This document shows positions 8,769 to 16,987 of a DNA stretch of 64,000 bases, piece after piece. The notes beneath the pieces are model-generated. The model did not search any database. It was not told the origin of the DNA and saw nothing but the letters and a program-made list of their open reading frames with translations. Where the stretch lies: assembly GCF_000203815.1 (NCBI RefSeq), contig NW_004457718.1, positions 847,336-911,335 on the forward strand, given 5' to 3'. Source of the DNA: Cavenderia fasciculata. Taxonomy: Eukaryota; Evosea; Eumycetozoa; Acytosteliales; Cavenderiaceae. A program made the position numbers and the translations under genes. Numbering within the stretch: the first letter of the stretch is position 1; every line of letters starts with the position of its first letter.

Positions 8769-9683
8769 ATGTCTATTATGATGTCACCAATGGTTTCCTT
8801 GGTAGATTGTTACCAACAAACAATAGGTTCGATAACTACCAAAGCCGAAACTGAAAATAGAAATGTTTCTGAAATGGAACAAGGATATCTTGACTATATT
8901 GCAGAACGTCAATCAAAGGCAGAGAAAATCTGTTCTAAAGATATTTATGGTATGTTGTAGTATTTTATTCTTAATTATTGAAAGTTACTAATATGTTTTG
9001 TAAAAGAATATCTTAAAAAATTACAGGAAAAGCTTTATCCACAAGAGGTATCCGAACTTTCCCAAGGTATCCGAGAAAGAGAACAGCTTATTTATGAACT
9101 TGAAATGGAATTCCTTACAACACGTATGGATTTTACCAACAGCTTGTTCAAGTTCAAATCCGATCCATTTGCCTATGACACCAAGATGTCCAAATTAAAG
9201 AATGGTCGTGTATCCTTGCCAAACACAACCCAAAAGTACACCAAGATATATGGTCAAGTACAAGAAAACAACGGCCTTCTCGACCTCTTGGTACAAAAAG
9301 GTGCAACTCTTAGATCTCAACTCCAAGCCCTTGCAGACTATGGTAACTGGAAAAAGGAACAAGTTGAAATCGACAACCAGGCCCAACAACTCAAAAAGGC
9401 TCAACAAGAACAAGAAGAAAAAATCCGTTTAGAGTTTCAAGAGAGATTAGATGCCCTTAACCAAGAAAAAAAGAAAAAAGTACTTCCAAATACTCCTGGT
9501 GGTGGAAAAAAGGCTGCAGCCAGACCCAAGAATCCCAAGGTCCATAATCCAAAAGGCAAACAACCAAAACCAGTTAAACCAACAAATCAAGCTCAACAAC
9601 CCCCCCTCCCACCAGTTGATATTGACAACGACCATAACATGAATGGTGCTAATGACAACAATCAACAAGACCAAGATGTCTAA
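8769..9683 (+). CDS. Spliced accessory gene of the provirus, 285-aa coiled-coil and basic-tail protein
   Basis: Exons 8769-8949 and 9007-9683 flank a 57-bp intron with GTATGT donor and TAAAAG acceptor. Splicing joins the frames exactly (phase 1) into 286 codons with stop. The product is hydrophilic: an N-terminal Met/Ser segment, a long charged helical region that looks like a coiled coil (about residues 35-210), then a Lys/Pro/Ala-rich basic stretch and an Asn/Asp/Gln-rich acidic tail. I recognise no family. Codon use is much richer in C-ending codons than the capsid genes, and it is the only provirus gene where an intron is needed, so host ancestry is likely. It sits between the replication and virion blocks. 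Confidence 0.75.
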
Positions 9684-9726
9684 ATCCTATTTAAAATAGG
9701 TATTTAAATTTTTTTTTCTATTTTTT

Positions 9727-9740
9727 AATATATAATAAAA
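9727..9740 (+). promoter_or_regulatory. TATA-like promoter of the small membrane protein gene
   Basis: AATATATAATAAAA runs directly into the ATG at 9741, in the 57-bp gap after the spliced gene. Confidence 0.48.
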
Positions 9741-9899
9741 ATGGATTCAGCAACAATTGCATTATTACTTGGAATGGGAACTTTGTTAATTGAAAGTTTA
9801 TTTAATTTTATGAAGAGAATAAGAAAAGCATCATGTTGTGGTGCAACAGTTGATCTAACACAATCAACAACACAAAATAATAATACAAATAAAAATTAA
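9741..9899 (+). CDS. Small membrane protein, 52 aa
   Basis: A short ORF with one hydrophobic N-terminal helix (IALLLGMGTLLIESLFNF), then a basic KRIRK turn, a Cys-Cys pair and a Thr/Asn/Gln-rich tail. It has a TATATAATAAAA motif directly before the ATG, like other provirus genes, which supports it being real. Small single-span proteins are common in Polinton-like viruses and virophages, but the function here is unknown. The basic residues after the helix suggest a cytosolic C-terminus. Confidence 0.6.
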   Translation: MDSATIALLLGMGTLLIESLFNFMKRIRKASCCGATVDLTQSTTQNNNTNKN

Positions 9900-9904
9900 T
9901 ATTA

Positions 9905-11344
9905 TTAAATAAAACCAAACTTGTTCCAATTATCTCTCATCTTTCTTGCTTTCTTTTCTTCTAGAGATATATCACTCCAACCACTTGATTCTTTAAATGG
10001 TACACCATTATACCTATTGAGTAAAAATTTAATTGAATGATAACCACAAGTTGTACTATTTGATGCTTGATCAATAACTTTATTTACCTTGAATTTTAAA
10101 TAATAATCTGGATTGATTCTATCAATTAGTATTTTTAATTGTTTCATAAAGTCGTCTGTTGGTTCTTGGCCAAATGAATCATAATATTCCACTGATTTAT
10201 CTTTATCTGCATCAATATATACTGCAACCCAATGACTACCTGGTTTGTTATGTTTATCCAAATTCATAATAAAAGACATTTTGTTGTTTGGTGCCAATGT
10301 ATCCACTTGATCACTTGCTATTACTCCTTCAAATCCTTTTTTATGATATGGTTTCATTATTCTTTCAATTTCGCTATCATAAAGACCTTGACCAACATTT
10401 GATCCACCACCACTTCGACCAAACTTTGATTGACGAGCTTCCAATACAAGTAAATCAATTAAACTAATCCTTTGGTTCCTTGGCATTTCTTTTAATTCTG
10501 TACCTAAATTGGTTGATAGTTTAGATGAAGACATTGTTGAATTTAAATAATCACTTACCAAATCATTTACATTTAATATATTATCTCTTGGAATCATTTT
10601 AATTAATTCATTTGATATCACTTGATCTTGAATGAGTTGCAATGGTTCATATTCGAGTTGATCTAATCTCTCTTGTTCTTGTTCTTGTAATCTTTCTTTT
10701 TCTATTCTCTCTTGTTCTAATCTTTCCATATCTTGTTGATACTTTTCTTTTAATTGATCTTGCATCTCTAATAATGAATCAATTTGTTCATCTTTTTTTC
10801 TTGCTTGATCAAACTTACCTTCCAATACGTCCATTCTCTTTTCTGCCAATGTTTGATTATGAATTATTTGCATTGATCTATCATCCTTTTCATATCTCCT
10901 CCTTGCTTTTTCTTCTTTTTCTTCAAGAGACGAATCAAACAACATTGATAATCTCTTTTCTAATTGTTCTATTCTATCATCTTTCTTTTTTACCTTTTCT
11001 TTCTTTACCTTTATTATTCCACTATGATCGTCATCATTTGTTAAATCTATAATCTTTTTCTTTGTTTCTCTATCCAATTCTTGTTGATTCTTTAAAAGAG
11101 ATTCTCTAAAGTTTGAATCTTGTATTGATTTGATTATTGCTACATCATTCTGAGGTCTACTCTGTTGTTGTTGCTGCTGCTGTTGTTGTTGTTGTTGTTC
11201 TAACAATGCTTCTTTAATCAACTTTTTAATCAATACTTTATCATTCTTTTTTGATCGAATATATATCTTTTCTATTCCATGTTGTATAAATCTACCTCTT
11301 TTATCTCTTCTCAATCTTAATGGTCTCTGCTTTCTTTTCATCAT
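9905..11344 (-). CDS. Adenain/Ulp1-like cysteine protease (capsid maturation protease) with long N-terminal extension
   Basis: The C-terminal domain has the C48/adenain catalytic set in order: H371 (GSHWVAVY), D389 (YYDSFG), Q426 (IDQASNS) and C433 (TTCGYHS). Adenovirus-type proteases cut capsid and core precursors during virion assembly, and this gene is a hallmark of Polintons. The N-terminal 220 residues are unusual: a basic start, a polyQ run of about 12, then a long charged coiled coil rich in Glu/Lys/Arg/Gln. The total of 479 aa far exceeds the roughly 200 aa of adenain, so the extension may anchor the protease in the particle or on DNA. It is tandem with the 128-aa minus-strand ORF upstream, 33 bp away. 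Confidence 0.9.
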   Translation of the reverse strand: MMKRKQRPLRLRRDKRGRFIQHGIEKIYIRSKKNDKVLIKKLIKEALLEQQQQQQQQQQQQSRPQNDVAIIKSIQDSNFRESLLKNQQELDRETKKKIIDLTNDDDHSGIIKVKKEKVKKKDDRIEQLEKRLSMLFDSSLEEKEEKARRRYEKDDRSMQIIHNQTLAEKRMDVLEGKFDQARKKDEQIDSLLEMQDQLKEKYQQDMERLEQERIEKERLQEQEQERLDQLEYEPLQLIQDQVISNELIKMIPRDNILNVNDLVSDYLNSTMSSSKLSTNLGTELKEMPRNQRISLIDLLVLEARQSKFGRSGGGSNVGQGLYDSEIERIMKPYHKKGFEGVIASDQVDTLAPNNKMSFIMNLDKHNKPGSHWVAVYIDADKDKSVEYYDSFGQEPTDDFMKQLKILIDRINPDYYLKFKVNKVIDQASNSTTCGYHSIKFLLNRYNGVPFKESSGWSDISLEEKKARKMRDNWNKFGFI

Positions 11345-11377
11345 TTTGTATTATTATACAATATGATTCTAAAATAA

Positions 11378-11764
11378 TTAAAACTTCATGAATTTGATCA
11401 AATTATTCTTTATAATATCAGACTCTTTTATACAATGATTATTTATTACTGGTTGTTTTATCTCTTTTTCTACTAATGGTTCTTCAATGATTTTCGTGTT
11501 ACCTTTTTGTAAAGCAAACATCTCGATCAGTGATTCCATTTTTTTATTTATTTGTTCAAAATCTTTTTTGTTATTATCTATTACTATTCTTTTCTTTTTT
11601 GTATTATTTGTTCTTTTCTTTTTAGGAGTATTATCAATAACATCATCAGAATCAGAATCATCATCATAGTAGACATATTGATTTTTTTTAGCATCACGTG
11701 CTTTTTGTAGATTTAGAGCAGATGTAATTGATCTCTTATCTTTCTTTTTTATATCTTCATCCAT
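11378..11764 (-). CDS. Unrecognised basic/acidic 128-aa protein
   Basis: Hydrophilic protein with several Lys/Arg clusters that resemble nuclear localisation signals (KKKRTNNTKKKR), an acidic DDDSDSDD patch near residue 37 and a helical C-terminal half. It has no membrane segment and no known family. It is upstream of the protease on the same strand with only 33 bp between them. A TATATAATAAAA motif precedes its ATG. A DNA-binding or virion-core role would fit its composition, but that is inference. Confidence 0.65.
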   Translation of the reverse strand: MDEDIKKKDKRSITSALNLQKARDAKKNQYVYYDDDSDSDDVIDNTPKKKRTNNTKKKRIVIDNNKKDFEQINKKMESLIEMFALQKGNTKIIEEPLVEKEIKQPVINNHCIKESDIIKNNLIKFMKF

Positions 11765-11910
11765 TTCTTTTTTTTATTATATAATTAGTAAAACATAATA
11801 ATCATTACAATATTTTTATAATACTTTTATAAAAGAATAAAACATCTAGAGTTAATCAAATAATTTAAAGAATAATAGTAATCATAATAATTTTATAATA
11901 ATCTTTTACT

Positions 11911-11930
11911 ATTTATATATAATAAAAAGT
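11911..11930 (+). promoter_or_regulatory. TATA-like promoter of the penton gene
   Basis: ATTTATATATAATAAAAAGT ends at the ATG at 11931. Confidence 0.48.
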
Positions 11931-12764
11931 ATGTCTATAACACATAAAAAGCTATTTTATATAAATTCACACAATAGAATTAGTGGTACTAATTCAAGAT
12001 TTAAATATAGTATTACCTATTATCCACAGGACAAGTTTGATAGAGTTGCGTTATTACAAGCAACAATACCAAAATCATTTTATACAGTTAGAAAAAATTT
12101 AAATTCTTTTACCTTGATTGAAGATGATCAATCAACTGTTATTACTATTCCCATTGGTAATTATTCAAGAAAATCATTACAAGATACATTGGAAAAGAAA
12201 TTGAATGAATTGTCACCAAACCAAGTTAAATATGCAATCAATTGGCCAACATCACAACAACCAAATACTGGTAAATATATTTTTACTTGTGCATCGACAA
12301 GAGATATTCAACCAGTCTTTTCTTTTACTAATCAATTATTTCGTCATTTAGGATTTGATAAAGATACAAAGAATCAATTTGTTAATAATGTATTGGTATC
12401 AACAAATGTTATCAACTTACAATCAGATAATGTATTATCTATTCATTCCGATTTATGTAGTAATGGAGATGATGATATATTACAAGAGATTTATTCAGCT
12501 GCTGGTAGTCCAGACTTTTCAAACATACATTGGCAAAATTATGATTTGGAAGCTTACAGTAAACAGTTGGTATCAAACACAAAGACAAGTTTTACAATTT
12601 ATTTAACAGATCAAGATGGTAATGAAGTAAATTTAAATGGTGTCAATATGAATTTGACTTTAATATTATTCAAACATAATGATGTTTCTCAATTGGTAAG
12701 AGGATATATAAATTATTTATTAGTCAAAGAAAAAGAAAGTTTAGAAGTAACTGACGAAATTTAA
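11931..12764 (+). CDS. Penton / minor capsid protein (single jelly-roll type)
   Basis: The 277-aa protein starts with FYINSHNRISGTNSRFKYSI, close in pattern to the N-terminus of Polinton-like virus minor capsid proteins, which have a D/N-S-x-N-R-x-S-G motif followed by a beta-strand-rich core. The alternating hydrophobic strands through the sequence fit a jelly roll. It would form the pentameric vertices of an icosahedral capsid. Its position directly upstream of the major capsid gene is the conserved order. A TATATATAATAAAA element lies 5-18 bases before the ATG. Confidence 0.85.
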   Translation: MSITHKKLFYINSHNRISGTNSRFKYSITYYPQDKFDRVALLQATIPKSFYTVRKNLNSFTLIEDDQSTVITIPIGNYSRKSLQDTLEKKLNELSPNQVKYAINWPTSQQPNTGKYIFTCASTRDIQPVFSFTNQLFRHLGFDKDTKNQFVNNVLVSTNVINLQSDNVLSIHSDLCSNGDDDILQEIYSAAGSPDFSNIHWQNYDLEAYSKQLVSNTKTSFTIYLTDQDGNEVNLNGVNMNLTLILFKHNDVSQLVRGYINYLLVKEKESLEVTDEI

Positions 12765-12777
12765 TATTATCTTTTTT

Positions 12778-12799
12778 AAATATATAGAAAAAAAAAACA
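12778..12799 (+). promoter_or_regulatory. TATA-like promoter of the major capsid gene
   Basis: AAATATATAG followed by an A-run ends at the ATG at 12800, within the 35-bp gap after the penton stop. The same TATAWAA-plus-A-run arrangement precedes most provirus genes. Confidence 0.5.
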
Positions 12800-14134
12800 A
12801 TGGAACAAGCAATATCAAGTCAATTTGATTATAGACAAATGGTTGGATCAGGACCACAGTATGATTACACAAAGGTATATCCTCAAGCAGGTACAACTCA
12901 AACATCAGTATACCAAGGTGGTAATGATACTATTTTTGAAATTCCTCCAACCAAAGCATACAATTTGAGTAAGTCTTGGTTTCAATTTACTTTTACTTTA
13001 CCTGCAACCAATGCAAAGTTTGGATTTGTATTTACTGATTTTATACCTTTTTTTAGACAGATACAAGTTTATACAAGAGGTGGTATTTATTTAATGGATC
13101 ATACAAACTTTCATTTACACTCGAAAATGGTTACAAAATTAAACAAAAAATTACAAGATACACTCAATACTTTTAATTCTGCGATAAATACAGCAAACCA
13201 ATCATATATTCCATGTTATGCTTGCAATACTTTGGCAGCTGCAAATATTAGATATGATGGTAGTGCATGTGATAGAGCATATACAGAGCCAGATTATTTG
13301 TCATGTGGAAATCTGGCCAACACAGCAGTCAATCTAAACGTTACCATTCCTTTTAGTGAATTGTATGATTCAATTTTATCTGTTGATAAAGATATAATGT
13401 TGAATGAAGCATTATTGGTTAGATTTGTTTGGTCAGAGTTGTCAAATATTGGTTTTGGTGCAGATGCCTCTCTTACTCCTCAAACAAATCCTGTTGCTTT
13501 GACTGCTCCTAATGGATTTAATGTGCAAGGTATGGAAATACATTTAGCAGTTGAAAAGAGATTTGATATTATTCAAAGCTTACAAAATAAAATTGCAAGC
13601 CCAGAAGGATTTTCATTACTAATACCTTATTGTTTTACAAATCAAATTTCTTTAACAGGTACCAATCAACCAGTATCACTAAGAGTAAATAGACAAAATG
13701 GTATTACTTTGGAAAGAATTTATCATAGCTTATTTGTTACTGCTGCAGTTGCAAACTCTGCAATTTACAACAATAATTTGGCATCTACCAACTTGGATCA
13801 TTTCTATACAAATGTAAATAATACTAGACGAATGCAATATGATTATTATCCCAATTTAAATGATGACTTTAAAGCGCTAAGAGATACACTTATTGGTTCA
13901 ACAATTCAAACACCAAACATTCACAACTATAATTGGTGTTGGTTGGAAAAATTTGATGATGGATCATTTGGCATTGGTGATGATAATATTATTGCTGGTA
14001 TTGATTTAAATTTGGGAGAGGTCAAATGGGATTTTATAGGATCTCTAAGTGTTGCAACCAATCTTACTCATCAATCAATAGTGGTATGTAAAAGAAAATT
14101 GGTTATAACTTCAAATGGATTAACATTAATGTAA
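12800..14134 (+). CDS. Major capsid protein (double jelly-roll type)
   Basis: The 444-aa protein is beta-rich, with an N-terminal segment (YDYTKVYPQAGTTQTSVYQGG then EIPPTKAYNL) and the repeated hydrophobic strand pattern of Polinton-like virus major capsid proteins. Its length suits two jelly-roll domains. It would assemble as trimers into hexameric capsomers. Placement penton, major capsid, small ORF, ATPase is typical of the group. Only 35 bp separate it from the penton stop, and TATATAG plus an A-run precede the ATG, which suggests its own late-type promoter. The assignment rests on context and strand pattern; a structure prediction would confirm the fold. Confidence 0.83.
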   Translation: MEQAISSQFDYRQMVGSGPQYDYTKVYPQAGTTQTSVYQGGNDTIFEIPPTKAYNLSKSWFQFTFTLPATNAKFGFVFTDFIPFFRQIQVYTRGGIYLMDHTNFHLHSKMVTKLNKKLQDTLNTFNSAINTANQSYIPCYACNTLAAANIRYDGSACDRAYTEPDYLSCGNLANTAVNLNVTIPFSELYDSILSVDKDIMLNEALLVRFVWSELSNIGFGADASLTPQTNPVALTAPNGFNVQGMEIHLAVEKRFDIIQSLQNKIASPEGFSLLIPYCFTNQISLTGTNQPVSLRVNRQNGITLERIYHSLFVTAAVANSAIYNNNLASTNLDHFYTNVNNTRRMQYDYYPNLNDDFKALRDTLIGSTIQTPNIHNYNWCWLEKFDDGSFGIGDDNIIAGIDLNLGEVKWDFIGSLSVATNLTHQSIVVCKRKLVITSNGLTLM

Positions 14135-14170
14135 AAATATTATTTCATAATTATAAAATAATATAGGAAA

Positions 14171-14536
14171 ATGAAATACAACAAACAAACAATTATTAAA
14201 ACAATACCAATTAGTGGTATCATTCCTGGTGATCATGGAAGATTAATGGTTCAAATTAATTTGGATTTTGTTCCAGATCTTATTACATTAAAACTCTTTA
14301 GTGTAGATGGAGCTTTTCATCAAGGAACATTGTTTACCATTAGAACTTCACTGATCAGTGACAACAACCTTTTTTCTTTTTCAAGCCCATCAATAATCAA
14401 TTGTAATTTACATTTTACAAACAAAAGTGGAGCAAATATTCAAGGAGTTTATTATTTTGAATGTGTAGATCAAAACAACCAATACAATGAAAACGACTTG
14501 GATTTTGCAGCAACCTTTCAATTTACAAAATTTTAA
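14171..14536 (+). CDS. Small beta-rich virion-associated candidate, 121 aa
   Basis: A compact protein with alternating strand-like segments (MVQINLDFVPDLITLKLFSV, then GVYYFECVD) and no membrane helix. It lies between the major capsid and ATPase genes, in the morphogenesis block, 36 bp after the capsid stop and 26 bp before the ATPase start. A cement or spike-base role is possible from context alone; I do not recognise the family. TTATAAAATAATATAGG precedes the ATG. Confidence 0.7.
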   Translation: MKYNKQTIIKTIPISGIIPGDHGRLMVQINLDFVPDLITLKLFSVDGAFHQGTLFTIRTSLISDNNLFSFSSPSIINCNLHFTNKSGANIQGVYYFECVDQNNQYNENDLDFAATFQFTKF

Positions 14537-14562
14537 CAACCCAATAGTATAATAATAATAGA

Positions 14563-15339
14563 ATGATAAAAGTAACAAAAATTAATAATATAATAGTAGA
14601 ACCAATTAAACTACCACAACAACCAAAGAATGTTAAAGGATTGGAATTATTTGATCAACTAAATGCAAATATATTGGTATGTGCACCAAAGAATAGCGGA
14701 AAGACAGTAGTCATTAAAAAAATAATAGATGAATGTACTAACAAACAAACAAATGTTATTATTTTTTGTGCTACAGTTCACAATGATCATAGTTGGTTAG
14801 AAATACAAAATGATTTAAACAAAAAAGGAATATCATTTTTGGCATTTACAAGTATTTATGATGAAAAGGTCAATGTATTGGATGCTTTTATACAAAGTTT
14901 ACAAGTAAAAGAAAATGGAACAAGTAAAAAATTAATATTGACCAACGATATGATACGAGTAGAAAGAAAAGAAAAACTAGTTGCACCAGATTATTTAATT
15001 ATTTTTGATGATTTATCAAATGAATTAAAAGATCCAAGTATTACCAAATTAATGAAGATTCAAAGACATTTTTCAACAAAAATTATTATTAGTACTCAAT
15101 CATGGAAAGACACTTCATCACATATAAGAAAAGGTAATTTAGATTATGTTTTATTATTTAAAAATATACCAATTGAAACTTTAAAAATAATTTATGAAGA
15201 GCTATCACTAACTATTCCTCTCAAATTATTTTTAGACATTTATTCTTTTGCAACCAAAGAGAAATATCATTTTCTTTATACAAGTCGTAATGGTGATTAT
15301 AGAAAAGATTTTAATCAACAACTAGAAATTAAAATGTAG
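14563..15339 (+). CDS. Genome-packaging ATPase (FtsK/HerA, A32-like)
   Basis: The 258-aa protein has Walker A APKNSGKT at residues 41-48 and Walker B YLIIFDDLS near 146-153. A later polar segment, KIIISTQSWKD, fits the sensor Gln/Ser strand. This is the compact ATPase of Polintons, virophages and large DNA viruses that pumps DNA into the capsid. Length and position after the capsid genes are as expected. The protein ends 22 bp before the next ATG. Confidence 0.88.
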   Translation: MIKVTKINNIIVEPIKLPQQPKNVKGLELFDQLNANILVCAPKNSGKTVVIKKIIDECTNKQTNVIIFCATVHNDHSWLEIQNDLNKKGISFLAFTSIYDEKVNVLDAFIQSLQVKENGTSKKLILTNDMIRVERKEKLVAPDYLIIFDDLSNELKDPSITKLMKIQRHFSTKIIISTQSWKDTSSHIRKGNLDYVLLFKNIPIETLKIIYEELSLTIPLKLFLDIYSFATKEKYHFLYTSRNGDYRKDFNQQLEIKM

Positions 15340-15346
15340 GACATTC

Positions 15347-15361
15347 AATATATAAAAAAAA
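15347..15361 (+). promoter_or_regulatory. TATA-like promoter of the basic pVI/pX-like gene
   Basis: AATATATAAAAAAAA ends at the ATG at 15362, just 8 bp after the ATPase stop. This short gap leaves almost no 5' leader. Confidence 0.5.
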
Positions 15362-15670
15362 ATGGCAAACAAAAATAGAGTATGGATTTCAAATGATGGA
15401 GCATGCATGTATACTGGTTTGAGTGGTCAACATGGAGATGGTTTTGGTGATTGGTTCAAGAAAGCATATAATTTTGTAAAAGACAACAAATTGGTATCTA
15501 GAGGAGCAAAGGCACTTGGTGATGCTGGTGTTCCCTATGCTGGCAAGATTGGAGAAGTTGCAGACAAATTGGGTTATGGGCATAAACCTAGACGTAAAAG
15601 AGCACAAAGAGGAGGAACTCAATATGGAATTAATGGTGGAGGTAAGAAGAGAAGAATGACAAGAAAATAA
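15362..15670 (+). CDS. Small basic pVI/pX-like virion protein, 102 aa
   Basis: It has a Gly-rich N-terminal patch (TGLSGQHGDGFGDWF) leading into an amphipathic helical region (residues 30-75, FKKAYNFVKDNKLVSRGAKAL) and a strongly basic Gly/Lys/Arg C-terminus. This layout resembles adenovirus pVI/pX-type core or membrane-lytic proteins and small basic Polinton proteins matured by the viral protease. The LSGQ and RGGT segments could be cleavage sites, but the match to the adenain consensus is loose. AATATATAAAAAAAA lies directly before the ATG. Confidence 0.65.
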   Translation: MANKNRVWISNDGACMYTGLSGQHGDGFGDWFKKAYNFVKDNKLVSRGAKALGDAGVPYAGKIGEVADKLGYGHKPRRKRAQRGGTQYGINGGGKKRRMTRK

Positions 15671-15690
15671 TATATTAATTATTGATCAAT

Positions 15691-15707
15691 TATTAATATA
15701 AAAAAAA
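15691..15707 (+). promoter_or_regulatory. TATA-like promoter of the fibre-like gene
   Basis: TATTAATATAAAAAAAA ends at the ATG at 15708. Confidence 0.5.
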
Positions 15708-16712
15708 ATGACATCCAAATTTGTAGATTTATTAAATGATTTTCAAGATATTGCTATTGGACAAGTTGATGAACTTACTATTACTGATCAATTAATAGTT
15801 GAAAATACAACAAATCAAATAGTTTTTGGTGATTTACAAGTCATATTAAATGTAGATACATCATCACAATCAACAATTATTATTCCAACTATTGGTGAAA
15901 AGAAAATTGCTCAAGTTTTATTGACAGAAACAGATCAAACTATAAATGGGCACAAAACCTTTAGTGAAAGTTTGCAAGTAGACAAGATCATTGAAACAAA
16001 TGAAATGAAAACAAATACGATTACTCCTCAATCAGGAGGAGCCATTACTATTGGAGGAAATTTGGTGGCAAGTGGCAAAACAACAGTAAATGATCTTCAA
16101 ATTAATGGAAAAGTAAGTATCAATACATTACAAATAGATAATGTTGAATGTGATTCACTAACAACAAATACCATTACAGGAGATACAATGAATATTGAAC
16201 CAACAAAATCTCTTTTTCTAAATGCACCATCAGTAATAGCAAACCAATTATCATTTGTCAATCCCATTGAAGGTTATATTCCTACTCCTTTAAATTATTA
16301 TGAATATTATAGCAATTGGGTGCAATTTAAATATAATATATCAAGTGGCTCGTATGTTTATTCATTTAACCCAATACATTATGTTAGGATTGGTAAGCTT
16401 GTTACTCTTTGTGTTGATTCATCAATTAAAATAGTAATGAATGGACCTGCTAACCAAAACTCGGTAGTGTATACTGACGTTGGGGTTGTTCCTAAAAGAT
16501 TTAGACTTCGAAATCTACAGATGGTTACAATGTCAACATACCAAAAAGTTTATCCATCTTTATCTATTCAACCTTGTAGGGTTTGTTTGTTGCTCAGTGG
16601 ACAGTTGGTAATCCAAAATAGTGATGGAAGTGGAATCTCCTGTGATGGCAATCAATACTTTTCAATCGATCCATTTTCCATCAGCTATGTTGCAAATGAT
16701 ATTGATTGGTAG
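15708..16712 (+). CDS. Fibre/spike-like attachment protein candidate
   Basis: The 334-aa protein has a short N-terminal anchor-like segment, then a long shaft region of repeating short beta-strands (TINGHKTFSESLQVDKI; NTITPQSGGAITIGGNL; TTNTITGDTMNIEPTKSLFL) that look like beta-helix or triple-spiral repeats of trimeric viral and phage fibres. A globular C-terminal 150 residues follows. The pattern LTETDQTINGHKTF is typical of fibre-shaft proteins. It would be the receptor-binding spike at the capsid vertices. It is the last gene of the virion block and its stop abuts the right TIR. Role inferred from architecture and context. Confidence 0.68.
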   Translation: MTSKFVDLLNDFQDIAIGQVDELTITDQLIVENTTNQIVFGDLQVILNVDTSSQSTIIIPTIGEKKIAQVLLTETDQTINGHKTFSESLQVDKIIETNEMKTNTITPQSGGAITIGGNLVASGKTTVNDLQINGKVSINTLQIDNVECDSLTTNTITGDTMNIEPTKSLFLNAPSVIANQLSFVNPIEGYIPTPLNYYEYYSNWVQFKYNISSGSYVYSFNPIHYVRIGKLVTLCVDSSIKIVMNGPANQNSVVYTDVGVVPKRFRLRNLQMVTMSTYQKVYPSLSIQPCRVCLLLSGQLVIQNSDGSGISCDGNQYFSIDPFSISYVANDIDW

Positions 16713-16714
16713 TT

Positions 16715-16987
16715 GGTTAAAATTATGAATCTACAAAATCAATCCAATATTTTTCTTTTTTTTTGAAAATAATGCTATCTTTTTTAACCTAATAACTTTC
16801 CTATAAAAGTATTAAAAGTTAAAATTAAAGTACAAAATAAAAATAAATAAATAAAAAATATAATTCTAAAAATAATTAACTTTTTTAACTTAATAACCTA
16901 TAATATCATAATTGAATGAGCCCCGCAAGGGCGAATGGTATATACTTTTTTTTGGGAGCGCAGCGATCCAACAGCCGAACCACACAC
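16715..16987 (-). repeat. Right terminal inverted repeat of the provirus (273 bp)
   Basis: Inverted copy of 834-1119. It begins three bases after the stop codon of the fibre-like gene, so that gene is packed against the repeat. Its outer end CCGAACCACACAC abuts the target duplication GTTGGT. Confidence 0.93.

Larger units (their letters stand above)
834..16987. mobile_element. Complete Polinton/Maverick-type (Polinton-like virus) provirus, 16,154 bp
   Basis: The element is bounded by long near-identical inverted repeats and by a direct 6-bp repeat GTTGGT (828-833 and 16988-16993). Polintons are known to make 6-bp target duplications. Inside are the hallmark genes of the group: chromodomain DDE integrase, family B DNA polymerase, SF3 helicase, adenovirus-type cysteine protease, packaging ATPase, and penton plus double-jelly-roll-type major capsid candidates. 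All main ORFs are uninterrupted except the 5' end of the integrase, so the copy looks young and possibly functional. Order: left TIR, ORF 209 aa, GH13 fragment (-), helicase, integrase (-), zinc finger, polymerase, 40-bp repeats, spliced ORF, small membrane protein, protease (-), 128-aa ORF (-), penton, major capsid, 121-aa ORF, ATPase, basic pVI/pX-like, fibre-like, right TIR. Morphogenesis genes occupy the right half, replication genes the left. Whether it forms virions is inference. Confidence 0.95.

Noticed and set aside
10642-11052. 136-codon plus-strand frame opposite the protease
   Set aside because: Antisense shadow of the Glu/Lys coiled coil, hence the Leu/Phe-rich translation.
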